Shown here piece after piece: positions 1 through 10,603 of a stretch of 64,000 nucleotides of DNA. The notes beneath the pieces were generated by a model, which ran no database searches, was not told the origin of the DNA, and was given only the letters and a program-made list of their open reading frames with translations. The position numbers and the translations under genes are program-made. The stretch's first letter is position 1, and the number at the start of each line of letters is the position of its first letter. The stretch is from assembly GCF_000518645.1 (NCBI RefSeq), contig NZ_JADZ01000013.1, positions 62,001-126,000 on the forward strand, given 5' to 3'. The stretch comes from Curvibacter gracilis ATCC BAA-807. GTDB taxonomy: Bacteria; Pseudomonadota; Gammaproteobacteria; Burkholderiales; Burkholderiaceae_C.

Positions 1-464
1 TCCAGGTCGATGGTGAGCTGGTAGCCCGGGAAGGCCAGTACTTCATCGAACAGTTGCGCCACGGTGCTTTCGGGCAGCACGATGGGCAGCAGGCCGTTCT
101 TGAAGCAGTTGTTGAAGAAGATGTCGGCAAAGCTGGGCGCGATGATGGCGCGAAAGCCGAACTGGTCCAGTGCCCAGGGCGCGTGCTCGCGCGAGGAGCC
201 GCAGCCGAAGTTCTTGCGAGCCAACAGCACCGAGGCGCCAGCATAGCGCGGCTGGTTCAGCACGAAGTCGGGGTTGGGCTTGCGGCTGGCCGGGTCCTGG
301 CCGGGCTCGCCGTGGTCCAGGTAACGCCATTCGTCAAACAGATTGGGGCCGAAGCCGGTCTTGCGGATCGACTTCAGGAACTGCTTGGGAATGATCGCGT
401 CGGTGTCGACGTTCTCGCGGTCCATCGGGGCCACGATGCCCTTGTGTACGGTGAATTTTTGCAT
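1..464 (-). CDS. leuD: 3-isopropylmalate dehydratase small subunit (C-terminus cut by window edge)
   Basis: LeuD pairs with LeuC to isomerise 2-isopropylmalate to 3-isopropylmalate in cytoplasmic leucine biosynthesis. The start ATG is at 464. The visible 154 residues begin [20 protein letters not shown], the usual small-subunit opening, and include the conserved swivel-domain stretch [15 protein letters not shown] near residue 85. The reading frame is open to base 1, so about 60 C-terminal residues lie outside the window. It is the third gene of a leuC-ecn-leuD unit on this strand; leuB would be expected beyond the edge. Family assignment is secure. Confidence 0.95.
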   Translation of the reverse strand, partial: MQKFTVHKGIVAPMDRENVDTDAIIPKQFLKSIRKTGFGPNLFDEWRYLDHGEPGQDPASRKPNPDFVLNQPRYAGASVLLARKNFGCGSSREHAPWALDQFGFRAIIAPSFADIFFNNCFKNGLLPIVLPESTVAQLFDEVLAFPGYQLTIDL

Positions 465-485
465 GATGAGTCAGGGCCTTGTGGC

Positions 486-614
486 TTATTTCTTGGCCGC
501 GTTTTCGATCGCCGAGCCGGCTTTCTGGACGTCTTCGCCCAGGCCCTTGACGGTGTTGCAGCCCATCAGGGCGACCAGGGCGGACAGGGTCAGGAAGGTG
601 GTGATGCGGTTCAT
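486..614 (-). CDS. entericidin A/B-type small lipoprotein
   Basis: A 42-residue protein with an N-terminal hydrophobic segment and the lipobox-like LMGC (cysteine near residue 19). A short charged helix follows, containing GLGEDVQKAGSAIENAAKK, typical of the EcnA/EcnB family of tiny membrane lipoproteins linked to stress and cell-lysis phenotypes. A longer reading frame runs upstream, but the ATG at 614 is preceded by a purine-rich AAGGAGAA-type ribosome site (reverse strand of 615-630) and gives an intact signal peptide. It lies 21 bases upstream of leuD and 20 downstream of leuC, so it is probably co-transcribed with them. No metabolic link to leucine is evident. Confidence 0.82.
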   Translation of the reverse strand: MNRITTFLTLSALVALMGCNTVKGLGEDVQKAGSAIENAAKK

Positions 615-634
615 GGCAAGGTTCTCCTTCTGGG

Positions 635-2056
635 TCAGGCGAATTGGCGGATGTCGACGAAGTGGCCGTGCACGGCAGCGGCCGCGGCCATGGCCGGGCT
701 CACCAGGTGGGTGCGGCCCCCGGCGCCTTGGCGGCCTTCGAAATTGCGGTTGCTGGTGGAGGCGCAGCGCTCGCCGGGCTCCAGGCGGTCGGCGTTCATG
801 GCCAGGCACATGGAGCAACCGGGTTCGCGCCATTCAAAGCCGGCGGCCTTGAAGATCTGATCCAGGCCTTCGCGCTCGGCCTGTTCCTTCACCAGGCCGG
901 AGCCCGGCACCACCATGGCCACCTTGATGTTCTTGGCCACTTTCTGGCCCAGCTTCTTGACCACGGCAGCGGCTTCGCGCATGTCTTCGATGCGGCTGTT
1001 GGTGCACGAGCCGATGAACACCTTGTCGACAAAGATGTCGTTGATCGGCTTGCCGGGCTCCAGCGCCATGTAGGTCAGGGCGCGCTCGATGGCGCCGCGC
1101 TTGTTGGCGTCTTTTTCCTTGTCGGGGTCGGGGATGCGGGCGTCCACGCCGAGCACCATTTCGGGCGAGGTGCCCCAGGTGACCTGCGGCACGATCTGGG
1201 CGGCGTCCAGTTCGACCACGGCGTCGAATTGGGCGTCAGCGTCGGAGTGCAGGGTCTTCCAGTAGGTGATGGCGTGTTCCAGCTCGACGCCCGAGGGCGC
1301 CAGCGGGCGTCCCTTGACGTATTCGATGGTCTTGTCGTCCACCGCCACCAGGCCCGCGCGTGCGCCGGCTTCGATGGCCATGTTGCACACGGTCATGCGG
1401 CCTTCCATGGACAGGGCGCGGATGGCCGAACCGGCAAACTCGATGGTGTAGCCGGTGCCGCCTGCCGTGCCGATCTTGCCGATGATGGCCAGCACGATGT
1501 CCTTGGCGGTGACGCCCTTGGCCACGTTGCCTTCCACCTTGATCAGCAGGTTCTTGGCCTTCTTGGCCAGCAGGGTCTGGGTGGCCATCACGTGTTCGAC
1601 TTCGCTGGTGCCGATGCCGTGGGCGAGCGCACCGAAGGCGCCATGGGTGGAGGTGTGCGAATCACCGCAGACCACGGTCATGCCCGGCAGGGTGGCGCCG
1701 TTTTCGGGGCCGATCACGTGCACGATGCCCTGGCGCTTGGACATGAAGGGGAAGAAGGCCGCAGCGCCAAATTCCTTGATGTTGCTGTCCAGCGTCGTGA
1801 TCTGCTCTTTGCTGATCGGGTCGGTGATGCCGTCGTAGCCCAGTTCCCAGCCGGTGGTGGGGGTGTTGTGGTCGGCCGTGGCCACGATGGAGCTCACGCG
1901 CCAGACCTTGCGGCCGGCCTCGCGCAGGCCTTCAAAGGCTTGCGGGCTGGTCACTTCGTGCACCAGGTGGCGGTCGATGTAGAGCACGGCGGTGCCGTCT
2001 TCTTCGGTGTGGACGACGTGCTCGTCCCAGATCTTGTCGTAAAGGGTGCGTCCCAT
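635..2056 (-). CDS. leuC: 3-isopropylmalate dehydratase large subunit
   Basis: Large catalytic subunit of isopropylmalate isomerase (aconitase superfamily), 473 residues, the normal length. It opens with [15 protein letters not shown]. It carries the aconitase signatures [23 protein letters not shown], and the three cysteines expected to hold the [4Fe-4S] cluster: one in [13 protein letters not shown] and two in [11 protein letters not shown]. Near the C-terminus NRNFEGRQG is the conserved substrate-binding stretch. It functions with leuD, 171 bases past its own stop, the entericidin gene lying between. A LysR gene lies 33 bases upstream in the same direction, so the two may be co-transcribed. 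Confidence 0.97.
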   Translation of the reverse strand: MGRTLYDKIWDEHVVHTEEDGTAVLYIDRHLVHEVTSPQAFEGLREAGRKVWRVSSIVATADHNTPTTGWELGYDGITDPISKEQITTLDSNIKEFGAAAFFPFMSKRQGIVHVIGPENGATLPGMTVVCGDSHTSTHGAFGALAHGIGTSEVEHVMATQTLLAKKAKNLLIKVEGNVAKGVTAKDIVLAIIGKIGTAGGTGYTIEFAGSAIRALSMEGRMTVCNMAIEAGARAGLVAVDDKTIEYVKGRPLAPSGVELEHAITYWKTLHSDADAQFDAVVELDAAQIVPQVTWGTSPEMVLGVDARIPDPDKEKDANKRGAIERALTYMALEPGKPINDIFVDKVFIGSCTNSRIEDMREAAAVVKKLGQKVAKNIKVAMVVPGSGLVKEQAEREGLDQIFKAAGFEWREPGCSMCLAMNADRLEPGERCASTSNRNFEGRQGAGGRTHLVSPAMAAAAAVHGHFVDIRQFA

Positions 2057-2089
2057 GGTGGTCTCTGGTCTTTCGTGAGGAAGGTGATT

Positions 2090-3091
2090 TTAGGCGGGCA
2101 GGGGCTCGGCAGACAGGGCGGTGCCTGCCATGCCGGCCGCATGGGGAAGCGGTGGCGGGCTGCTGGCACGCAGGTGGTCGGCCAGCAGGCGCGCGGTCAT
2201 GGGCAGGGCCTGGAAGTCGCGCGCCACGATGCGCAGTTCGCGGTGGGCCCACTCGTCTTTCAGTGCCACGGCCTGCAACTGGCCGACGCCTTGCATCAGG
2301 GCAAAGGCCCGGTCGGGCAGCACCCCCACGCCCAGGCCGTTATCGATCATGCGGTACATGGCATCCAGCCCGGTGACCTGGATGCGCAACTTGAGTGCGC
2401 GCCCGGCGCGGGCTGCGGCCTGCTGCATGGCCAGGCTGATGCTGCTGTTGGCGTGCAGGCCCACGATGTCGTGGTCAAGCACGTCGGCGAAGTGGGCGCT
2501 GTCCTGCTGGGCCAGCGGGTGATGCTGCGGCACCACCAGCACCAGGCGGTCCTCCCGGTAGGGCAGGGTCTGCAGCGGGGCGCCGGTGCCGGCCTGATCG
2601 CGCACGTGGCAGATGCCCAGGTCGGCGGCCCCTTCGGTCACGGCCTGCATGACGTCCGGGCTCAGGTGTTCTTCGAGGTCGATCTTGATCTGCTCGTGCT
2701 GCCGGGTGAAGGCGCCCAGGTCCTCGGGCAGAAACTGCACGATGGCCGAAATATTGGCGTGGATGCGCACATGCCCGCGCACCCCATCGGCGTATTCGCT
2801 CAATTCGCCCTGCATCTTCTCCAGGCCATACAGCACGGTGCGGGCGTGGTGCAGCAGGCTCTCGCCGGCCGGGGTCAGGCGCACGCCGCGGCTGTGCCGG
2901 TACAGCAGTTGGGTGTCGACCGTGGCCTCCAGGTCGCTCAGGCGCTTGCTGACGGCCGAAGCGGCGATGAACTCGCGCTCGGCGGCCTTGCCGATGCTGC
3001 CCAGCTCACAGACGGCCACGAACAGCTGCAGCGAGGTCAGGTCGATTCGGCGGGCAAAGTTGCGCTCGGAGCTTTTCATGGGGTGTTTCAT
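2090..3091 (-). CDS. LysR-family transcriptional regulator
   Basis: A 333-residue regulator. Residues about 14-75 are the winged helix-turn-helix (LQLFVAVCELGSIGKAAE, then AASAVSKRLSDLE). The remainder is a periplasmic-binding-protein-like effector domain. The first ATG at 3091 and a second four codons later (3079) are both possible starts. It reads toward leuC, with 33 bases between. LysR proteins near leu genes are common, but the target here is not shown by the sequence. The C-terminal 30 residues are proline and alanine rich and probably disordered. Confidence 0.9.
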   Translation of the reverse strand: MKHPMKSSERNFARRIDLTSLQLFVAVCELGSIGKAAEREFIAASAVSKRLSDLEATVDTQLLYRHSRGVRLTPAGESLLHHARTVLYGLEKMQGELSEYADGVRGHVRIHANISAIVQFLPEDLGAFTRQHEQIKIDLEEHLSPDVMQAVTEGAADLGICHVRDQAGTGAPLQTLPYREDRLVLVVPQHHPLAQQDSAHFADVLDHDIVGLHANSSISLAMQQAAARAGRALKLRIQVTGLDAMYRMIDNGLGVGVLPDRAFALMQGVGQLQAVALKDEWAHRELRIVARDFQALPMTARLLADHLRASSPPPLPHAAGMAGTALSAEPLPA

Positions 3092-3221
3092 CTCGGATTG
3101 AGATGTGATGCGTATTTTCCATGGGATTTTAGGCCTTCGACATCTCCATCGGCGATGTCTTCCGTCGCTGGGGGTGGGAGCTGGCGGCGCAGGTGGCGCG
3201 CCATGGTCTGGGCGTCAGGCA

Positions 3222-3248
3222 CAAAAAAGCCCGCTGGATAGCGGGCTT
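3222..3248 (-). terminator. Rho-independent terminator after dnaJ
   Basis: On the minus strand an 8-bp stem AAGCCCGC/GCGGGCTT with a 6-base loop runs directly into a T-tract. It lies about 40 bases past the dnaJ stop and closes the grpE-dnaK-dnaJ unit before the LysR gene. Confidence 0.85.
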
Positions 3249-3285
3249 GGTCTTGGGCTCTGACTTGCGGCACTGAGCGCCGAGA

Positions 3286-4419
3286 TCAGCTGAAGAAGTT
3301 CTTCAGTCGATCGGTCCAGCTGTCGCCGCTGGGGGAGTGCTTGCCGCCCCCCTTCTTCAGCGATTCTTCCAGTTCGCGCAGCAGCTTGCGCTGGTACTCG
3401 GTGAGCTTGACCGGGGTCTCGACCGCGATGTGGCAGTACAGGTCGCCCGGGTAGCTGGAGCGCACCCCCTTGATGCCCTTGCCACGCAGCCGGAACTGCT
3501 TGCCGGCCTGGGTGCCTTCGGGAATGTCGATGGCGGCCTTGCCTTGCAGCGTGGGCACTTCGATCTCGCCGCCCAGGGCGGCCGTGATGAAGCTGACCGG
3601 CACGGAGCAGTGCAGATCGTCTCCGTCGCGCTCGAAGATGTCGTGCTTCTTGAGCCGGATTTCGATGTACAGATCGCCCGGAGGGCCACCATTGGTGCCG
3701 GGCTCGCCATTGCCGACGCTGCGGATGCGCATGCCGTCGTCGATGCCGGCGGGGATCTTCACTTCCAGCGTCTTCTGCTTCTTGATCTTGCCCTGGCCAT
3801 GGCAGGCGGTGCAGGGCTCGGGGATCACCTTGCCACTGCCGCGGCAGGTGGGGCAGGTCTGTTGCACGCTGAAGAAGCCCTGGCGCATCTGCACGCTGCC
3901 CTGGCCGTTGCAGGTGCCGCAGGTCTTGGCGCTGGTGCCGGGCTTGGCGCCGGAGCCGTGACAGGTGTCGCAGGTGTCCCAGCTCGGGATGCGGATCTGC
4001 GCATCCTTGCCTCGGGCGGCCTCTTCGAGGGTGACCTCCATGGCGTAGCTGAGGTCGCTGCCGCGGTAGACCTGACGCCCACCCGCACGTCCGCCACGCT
4101 GCTGGCCGAACATGTCGCCGAAGATGTCACCAAAGGCTTCGGCAAAGCCGCCAAAGCCTTCGGCGCCACCCGGGCCGCGCATGTTCGGATCCACGCCGGC
4201 ATGGCCGTGCTGGTCATAGGCGGCCCGCTTCTGCGGGTCGCTGAGCATTTCGTAGGCTTCCTTGGCTTCCTTGAATTTTTCTTCGGCAGCCTTGGCCGCA
4301 TCGCCCTGATTGCGGTCAGGGTGATGCTTCATCGCCAACTTGCGATAAGCCTTCTTGATCTCTTCATCCGAGGCGGTCTTGGCGACGCCCAGGACTTCGT
4401 AAAAGTCTCGTTTAGCCAT
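3286..4419 (-). CDS. dnaJ: chaperone protein DnaJ (Hsp40)
   Basis: Co-chaperone that delivers unfolded proteins to DnaK and stimulates its ATPase. The protein has 377 residues. Residues 1-70 are the J domain with HPD at about 33-35. A Gly/Phe-rich linker follows (about 75-125). The zinc-finger region has four CxxCxGxG repeats ([32 protein letters not shown]). The C-terminal substrate-binding domains complete it. Nothing is missing. It is the last gene of the grpE-dnaK-dnaJ block, 87 bases from dnaK, with a strong hairpin in that gap and a terminator behind it. Confidence 0.98.
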   Translation of the reverse strand: MAKRDFYEVLGVAKTASDEEIKKAYRKLAMKHHPDRNQGDAAKAAEEKFKEAKEAYEMLSDPQKRAAYDQHGHAGVDPNMRGPGGAEGFGGFAEAFGDIFGDMFGQQRGGRAGGRQVYRGSDLSYAMEVTLEEAARGKDAQIRIPSWDTCDTCHGSGAKPGTSAKTCGTCNGQGSVQMRQGFFSVQQTCPTCRGSGKVIPEPCTACHGQGKIKKQKTLEVKIPAGIDDGMRIRSVGNGEPGTNGGPPGDLYIEIRLKKHDIFERDGDDLHCSVPVSFITAALGGEIEVPTLQGKAAIDIPEGTQAGKQFRLRGKGIKGVRSSYPGDLYCHIAVETPVKLTEYQRKLLRELEESLKKGGGKHSPSGDSWTDRLKNFFS

Positions 4420-4447
4420 TGGTTTTCCGAGCCGTATTCAACACAAA

Positions 4448-4483
4448 CGCCGCGCAGGTCCCAGGCCTGGGTCCGGCGCGGCG
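4448..4483 (-). other. intercistronic GC hairpin between dnaK and dnaJ
   Basis: Eight-base arms CGCCGCGC (4448-4455) and GCGCGGCG (4476-4483) enclose an inner palindrome CCCAGGCCTGGG (4460-4471), giving a very stable stem. There is no T-tract on either strand, so it is not a classical terminator. A role in mRNA processing, or in keeping DnaJ below DnaK levels, is inferred from position only. Confidence 0.6.
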
Positions 4484-4506
4484 GGCGAAGTGGCCGTAGC
4501 CGGGGA

Positions 4507-6465
<1,959 letters not shown>

Positions 6466-6537
6466 GATTTACTCCTGTATTTCGACTGCGTGCCAGGCGA
6501 TTTGCCGGCGCGCATTGTTTGGTTCGTCTTGTTGATG

Positions 6538-6565
6538 AGTTGTGGATAACTGTCGGGGTTTCAAG
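6538..6565 (-). promoter_or_regulatory. dnaK: candidate sigma-32 promoter in front of dnaK
   Basis: Reverse strand: an exact -35 CTTGAAA (6559-6565), a 13-base spacer, then CCACAACT (6538-6545), a partial match to the heat-shock -10 CCCCATnT. The -35 also sits inside a GGGG-loop-CCCC hairpin. It is weaker than the grpE promoter; an internal heat-shock start for dnaK is plausible but unproven. Confidence 0.42.
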
Positions 6566-6592
6566 CCCCTGGCGGCTTCCAGACCCGAAAAT

Positions 6593-7153
6593 TTATTTGG
6601 GTGCAGCCACGGTCACCAGGGCCGGGCGCAGCACGCGCTCGGCGATCAGGTAGCCCTTTTGCAGCACGCTCACCACGGTGTTGGCCTCTTGGTCGGCGGG
6701 CACCATGCTGATGGCCTGGTGCTGGTGCGGGTCGAACTTGGCGCCGGCAGCCGGCGCAATGGCCAGCACCTTGTTGCGTTCGAGGGCGGCAGTCAACTGG
6801 CGCAGGGTGGCTTCGGCGCCTTCGCGGATCTGCTCGGGCTTGGCGTCCTTGATCGCCAGGCCGGCTTCCAGGCTGTCGCACACGGGCAGCAGGCTTTCGG
6901 CAAAGCTCTCGATACCGAACTTGCGGGCCTTGGCAATTTCTTCCTCGGCGCGGCGGCGGGCGTTCTCGGCCTCGGCCTTGGCACGCAGGAACTGGTCGGC
7001 CAGATCCGCGCTCTTGGCCTTGAGGGCTGCCAGCTCGGCTTGCGCCTGGGCCAGGGCCTCGACGTCGTTGGCCGCCTGCGCGGCTTCTTGCTCTTCAGGG
7101 CTCATCGGGCCGCCTGGCATGGCCTGATTCTGGTGTTCTTGGTTTTCAGACAT
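6593..7153 (-). CDS. grpE: nucleotide exchange factor GrpE
   Basis: GrpE releases ADP from DnaK. The protein has 186 residues. An acidic, Gln/Glu/Ala-rich disordered N-terminus (about 1-45) leads into a long coiled coil (about 45-105, with [14 protein letters not shown]). The C-terminal beta domain contains the family stretch [39 protein letters not shown]. It is the first gene of the chaperone operon. The start at 7153 follows the heat-shock promoter by about 45 bases. Confidence 0.97.
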   Translation of the reverse strand: MSENQEHQNQAMPGGPMSPEEQEAAQAANDVEALAQAQAELAALKAKSADLADQFLRAKAEAENARRRAEEEIAKARKFGIESFAESLLPVCDSLEAGLAIKDAKPEQIREGAEATLRQLTAALERNKVLAIAPAAGAKFDPHQHQAISMVPADQEANTVVSVLQKGYLIAERVLRPALVTVAAPK

Positions 7154-7196
7154 TCGGATTCGGGTCGATAAGTTGACGAAAAGAGGATGTCGCGGC

Positions 7197-7224
7197 AGAT
7201 GGGGCCGCGCTTGAACTTTTCAAG
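7197..7224 (-). promoter_or_regulatory. grpE: sigma-32 heat-shock promoter of grpE-dnaK-dnaJ
   Basis: Reverse strand: CTTGAAA at 7218-7224, exactly 13 bases, then CCCCATCT at 7197-7204. Both elements match the published RpoH consensus essentially perfectly. It lies about 45 bases upstream of the grpE start and faces away from rpsF. Confidence 0.87.
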
Positions 7225-7272
7225 GCGTGGATTGTCCACTGGATTCGCTATCGTTAAAAAAGCGATGGGCGC

Positions 7273-7302
7273 TTGTATTTTTGGAATCAGTGGCGCTACA
7301 AT
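7273..7302 (+). promoter_or_regulatory. rpsF: candidate sigma-70 promoter of the rpsF operon
   Basis: TTGTAT (7273-7278), an 18-base spacer and TACAAT (7297-7302, five of six consensus bases). The predicted start near 7309 gives a leader of about 60 bases before rpsF. It is back to back with the heat-shock promoter of grpE. Confidence 0.6.
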
Positions 7303-7317
7303 CGTGGGCTTTGCCTT

Positions 7318-7346
7318 GCCGTACTGCTACAGACGCAGCGGACGGC
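7318..7346 (+). promoter_or_regulatory. rpsF leader hairpin, candidate S6:S18 autoregulatory site
   Basis: In the rpsF leader, GCCGT (7318-7322) pairs with ACGGC (7342-7346) and CTGC (7324-7327) with GCAG (7335-7338). The two helices are separated by a one-base bulge on one side and a CGG bulge on the other. An asymmetric internal loop in front of rpsF is what the known S6:S18 feedback leader looks like. The exact placement of its conserved CCG is not certain here. Confidence 0.4.
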
Positions 7347-7367
7347 TTCACCCAGAAGGAGTACTCA

Positions 7368-7742
7368 ATGCGTCATTATGAAATCGTTTTGCTGATTCAC
7401 CCGGATCAGAGCGAACAGGTTCCGGCCATGCTGGAGCGCTACAAGGGCATGATCACCGCCGGCGGCGGCAAGATCCACCGCGTGGAAGACTGGGGCCGTC
7501 GTCAACTGGCGTACCTGATCAACAAGCTGGCCAAGGCCCACTACCTGTGCGTCAACATCGAAGCCGACCAGGCTGTGATGGCTGAACTGGAACACGCGTT
7601 CAAGTTCAACGATGCCGTGCTGCGTCACCTGACTGTCGTCAAGAAGAAGGCTGACACCGGCCCGTCTTCGATGATGAAGACCGTCGAGCGTGAAGAGGCC
7701 CGCAAGGCCCAGCAAGCTGAATTCGCCGCTGCCAACAACTAA
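7368..7742 (+). CDS. rpsF: 30S ribosomal protein S6
   Basis: A 124-residue small-subunit protein starting [17 protein letters not shown], with the family core [20 protein letters not shown]. It binds S18 in the platform of the 30S subunit. The ATG at 7368 has AGAAGGAG eight bases upstream, so a longer in-frame extension is not used. It is the first gene of rpsF-priB-rpsR-rplI. Confidence 0.98.
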   Translation: MRHYEIVLLIHPDQSEQVPAMLERYKGMITAGGGKIHRVEDWGRRQLAYLINKLAKAHYLCVNIEADQAVMAELEHAFKFNDAVLRHLTVVKKKADTGPSSMMKTVEREEARKAQQAEFAAANN

Positions 7743-7780
7743 GGCCTGCGTCCAGTTCGTTTGACTGATTCAAAGGGGAA

Positions 7781-8068
7781 GTGAACCACGTCGCTCTGAC
7801 CGCCGTGATCGTTGAGGCCAAGCCGATGCGATTCACACCTGCCGGTCTGCCTGCCATCGATCTGCGGCTCGAATCCGAGTCGGAGGTCGAAGAAGCTGGG
7901 CAGAAGCGCAAGGTGCAGGTGGCCATCAGGGCTGTTGCACTCGGCAGCAATGCCGAGCGGCTTGCCAAGCAAGCGCTCGGTTCGGTCTGGAAATTCTCCG
8001 GATTTCTGGCCACACCGCGCAACGTCAAGACCGTCGTTTTTCACATCCAGGAATTCCAGCAAGATTAA
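7781..8068 (+). CDS. priB: primosomal replication protein N (PriB)
   Basis: A 95-residue single OB-fold protein ([21 protein letters not shown] at the start) that binds single-stranded DNA and PriA during replication restart. It starts with GTG at 7781 right after a purine-rich AAAGGGGAA. Its position between rpsF and rpsR is the classical one in Proteobacteria and supports the call over a generic single-strand-binding protein. Length and placement are normal; it lies 38 bases after rpsF and 16 before rpsR. Confidence 0.93.
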   Translation: MNHVALTAVIVEAKPMRFTPAGLPAIDLRLESESEVEEAGQKRKVQVAIRAVALGSNAERLAKQALGSVWKFSGFLATPRNVKTVVFHIQEFQQD

Positions 8069-8084
8069 ATTTCAGGAGGCCAAC

Positions 8085-8366
8085 ATGGCCACGTTCAAGA
8101 AGTTCAACAAAGACAAGCGCCCGAAGCGCAACACCCAGTCCCTGCTGTTCAAGCGCAAGCGCTTCTGCCGCTTCACCGTCGCTGGCGTCGAAGAAATCGA
8201 CTACAAGGATGTCGACACCCTGCGTGACTTCATCGCTGAAAACGGCAAGATCATCCCCGCTCGCCTGACCGGCACGCGCGCCATCTACCAGCGTCAGCTG
8301 AACACCGCCATCAAGCGTGCTCGCTTCCTGGCTCTGGTGCCTTACAGCGACCAGCACAAGATCTAA
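8085..8366 (+). CDS. rpsR: 30S ribosomal protein S18
   Basis: A 93-residue basic protein with the S18 core ([10 protein letters not shown], then [11 protein letters not shown], then the RNA-binding stretch [21 protein letters not shown]). The ATG at 8085 follows AGGAGG with normal spacing. It partners S6 in the ribosome and in leader-mediated autoregulation. Confidence 0.98.
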   Translation: MATFKKFNKDKRPKRNTQSLLFKRKRFCRFTVAGVEEIDYKDVDTLRDFIAENGKIIPARLTGTRAIYQRQLNTAIKRARFLALVPYSDQHKI

Positions 8367-8377
8367 GGAGAACAACC

Positions 8378-8830
8378 ATGCAAATCATCCTGCTCGAAAA
8401 GGTTGTGAACCTGGGTAACCTCGGCGAAATCGTCAAGGTCAAGGACGGCTACGCCCGCAACTTCCTGATCCCGTCGGGCCGCGCCCGCCGTGCCACCGAA
8501 GCTGCCAAGGCTGAATTCGAAGCCAAGCGCGCTGAGCTGGAAAAGGCTGCTGCCGCCAAGCTGGCCGAAGCTCAAGCCCAAGGCGAAAAGCTGGCTGGTA
8601 CGACCGTCAAGGTCACCCAGAAGGCTGGCGTTGACGGCCGTCTGTTCGGTTCCGTCACCAACCACGACATCGCTGAAGAGCTGATCAAGCAAGGCTACCA
8701 AGTGGTCAAGGCTCAGATCCGCCTGCCCAACGGCCCCCTGAAGGTGGTTGGCGACAGCACCATCAGCGTCGCTCTGCACACTGATGTGGTCGTTGAAGTG
8801 AATGTTTCCGTGTACGGCGAAACCGCCTGA
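8378..8830 (+). CDS. rplI: 50S ribosomal protein L9
   Basis: A 150-residue protein with the N-terminal L9 domain ([32 protein letters not shown]). A long Ala/Glu/Lys connecting helix and a C-terminal RNA-binding domain follow. The start is 11 bases after rpsR with AAGGAG upstream. It is the last gene of the operon, followed at once by a strong terminator. Confidence 0.98.
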   Translation: MQIILLEKVVNLGNLGEIVKVKDGYARNFLIPSGRARRATEAAKAEFEAKRAELEKAAAAKLAEAQAQGEKLAGTTVKVTQKAGVDGRLFGSVTNHDIAEELIKQGYQVVKAQIRLPNGPLKVVGDSTISVALHTDVVVEVNVSVYGETA

Positions 8831-8853
8831 TCACCGAAGCCATAGCTTCTGTC

Positions 8854-8880
8854 AAGCCGCCTTCGGGCGGCTTTTCTTTT
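8854..8880 (+). terminator. Rho-independent terminator after rplI
   Basis: AAGCCGCC-TTCG-GGCGGCTT (8854-8873), an 8-bp stem with a stable TTCG tetraloop, followed by TTCTTTT. It separates the S6 operon from dnaB. Confidence 0.93.
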
Positions 8881-9008
8881 GGGGGTGCCGCCATGCTCGA
8901 TGTGCGTTTATCCCCTTGATTTCCCCCTGCCATGCACAGCTTATCCCCAGCCTTGGGGCTGACGGAAGGCGTTGAAACGCTTACGATTTGAGGCTGCCAA
9001 GGAAACCC

Positions 9009-10505
9009 ATGTCTGCCATTTTTCCGCCCGTCGATTCTGATTTCGAGCCTGACTTCCATCTTCCTGCCGGGATCGAGATGCCGCCGCCGCTGGAGCCAGC
9101 GCCGGCGCCGGCTCAGCACGCGATCGAGCGCACGGTGGACCGTGAGGTGGCCAAGCTGCGCGTGCCGCCGCACTCGATCGAGGCCGAGTCCAGCGTGCTC
9201 GGGGGCTTGTTGCTGGACAACAGCGCCTGGGATCGCGTGGCCGACGTGGTCAGTGAGGGTGACTTCTACCGCTACGAGCACCGCGTCGTGTTCGGCGTGC
9301 TCAGTTCCCTGATCAACTCCGGCAAGCCCGCCGACGTGATCACAGTCTATGAAAGCCTGCAGAACCTGGGCAAGGCCGAAGAAGTGGGCGGCCTGGGTTA
9401 CCTCAACTCGCTGGCCCAGTACGTGCCAAGTGCCAGCAACATCCGGCGCTACGGCGAGATCGTTCGTGAGCGCTCCATCCTGCGCAAGCTGGTCACCGCC
9501 AGCGATGAGATCGCCACCGTGGCATTCAATCCGCAGGGGCGGGCTGTCGACAAGATCCTGGATGAGGCCGAGCAGAAGATCTTCAAGATCTCGGAAGAAG
9601 GCTCGCGCAACAAGCAGGGCTTCCAGTCCATGGATTCGTTGGTGGTCGACCTGCTGGACCGCGTCCAGGAGATGGCCGACAACACCAATGACATCACCGG
9701 TGTGCCCACGGGTTTCTATGACCTCGACCGCATGACCTCGGGCCTGCAGGCCGGTGACCTGGTGGTGCTGGCGGCACGTCCCTCGATGGGCAAGACGGCT
9801 TTCGCCATCAACATCGCCGAACACGTGGCGTTGAATGAAGGCCTGCCGGTGGCGGTGTTCTCCATGGAAATGGGCGCCGCACAGTTGGCCGTGCGTATCG
9901 TGGGTTCCATCGGTCGTATCAACCAGGGCAACCTGCGCACCGGCAAGCTGACCGATGATGAGTGGCCGCGTCTGACCGAGGCCATCGAGCGCCTGCGCAC
10001 CGTGTCGCTGCACATCGACGAAACGCCCGGCCTGTCGCCCAGCGAACTGCGGGCCAACTCGCGCCGGCTGGCGCGCCAGTGCGGCAAGATGGGCCTGATC
10101 GTGGTCGACTACCTGCAACTCATGAGCGGATCCGGGTCTGCGGCCAGTGCCGACAACCGGGCCACCGAACTGGGCGAAATCTCCCGGGGCCTGAAGATGC
10201 TGGCCAAGGAGCTGCAATGCCCGGTGATCGCGCTTTCGCAGCTGAACCGAAGCGTGGAGCAGCGCACCGACAAGCGCCCCATGATGAGTGACTTGCGCGA
10301 ATCCGGCGCCATCGAGCAGGATGCGGACATCATCATGTTCATCTACCGCGACGACTACTACAACAAGGAAAGCAAGGACCAGAACATGGCCGAGGTCATC
10401 ATCGGCAAGCAGCGTAACGGCCCGACAGGGACCGTGAAGCTGTATTTCCACAAGTCGCAGACCCGCTTCGAAAGCCTGGCCCGCGGCTCATCGGACGATT
10501 TCTGA
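9009..10505 (+). CDS. dnaB: replicative DNA helicase DnaB
   Basis: Hexameric 5'-3' helicase at the replication fork, 498 residues from the ATG at 9009, chosen because AAGGA lies six bases upstream. The first 40 or so residues are proline-rich and disordered. The N-terminal primase-interacting domain begins at VPPHSIEAESSVLGGLLLDN. The RecA-like motor has Walker A ARPSMGKTAFAINIA and Walker B LIVVDYLQLM. No intein interrupts it. It is separated from rplI by a terminator, so it is probably transcribed separately. Confidence 0.98.
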   Translation: MSAIFPPVDSDFEPDFHLPAGIEMPPPLEPAPAPAQHAIERTVDREVAKLRVPPHSIEAESSVLGGLLLDNSAWDRVADVVSEGDFYRYEHRVVFGVLSSLINSGKPADVITVYESLQNLGKAEEVGGLGYLNSLAQYVPSASNIRRYGEIVRERSILRKLVTASDEIATVAFNPQGRAVDKILDEAEQKIFKISEEGSRNKQGFQSMDSLVVDLLDRVQEMADNTNDITGVPTGFYDLDRMTSGLQAGDLVVLAARPSMGKTAFAINIAEHVALNEGLPVAVFSMEMGAAQLAVRIVGSIGRINQGNLRTGKLTDDEWPRLTEAIERLRTVSLHIDETPGLSPSELRANSRRLARQCGKMGLIVVDYLQLMSGSGSAASADNRATELGEISRGLKMLAKELQCPVIALSQLNRSVEQRTDKRPMMSDLRESGAIEQDADIIMFIYRDDYYNKESKDQNMAEVIIGKQRNGPTGTVKLYFHKSQTRFESLARGSSDDF

Positions 10506-10530
10506 TCTGCTGCCAGCGATCCCCTGAAAG

Positions 10531-10562
10531 GCAAAACGCCCGGCGATGACCGGGCGTTTTGC
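10531..10562. terminator. bidirectional terminator between dnaB and the PIN-PhoH gene
   Basis: GCAAAACGCCCGG (10531-10543) and its exact complement CCGGGCGTTTTGC (10550-10562) enclose a 6-base loop. A-tract and T-tract flank both sides, so the hairpin can stop transcription from either convergent neighbour. Confidence 0.8.
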
Positions 10563-10603
10563 ATGGGGGCGGCAGCTTGGCTGCCGTCTTGTTCAGTGGC
10601 GTG

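Noticed and set aside
644..3241. Long open frame on the plus strand opposite leuC and the LysR gene
   Set aside because: It is the shadow of two well-recognised genes; the translation is low-complexity Gly/His/Val/Ala sequence typical of antisense frames in high-GC DNA. Similar shadows oppose dnaK, clpB, thrC and the receptors.
8988..9008. Upstream TTG start for dnaB, and similar upstream starts for thrC, the formyltransferase and the DUF498 gene
   Set aside because: Each downstream ATG or GTG gives the family N-terminus, and for dnaB, thrC and the formyltransferase a ribosome site also precedes it; the TTG extensions have no support.
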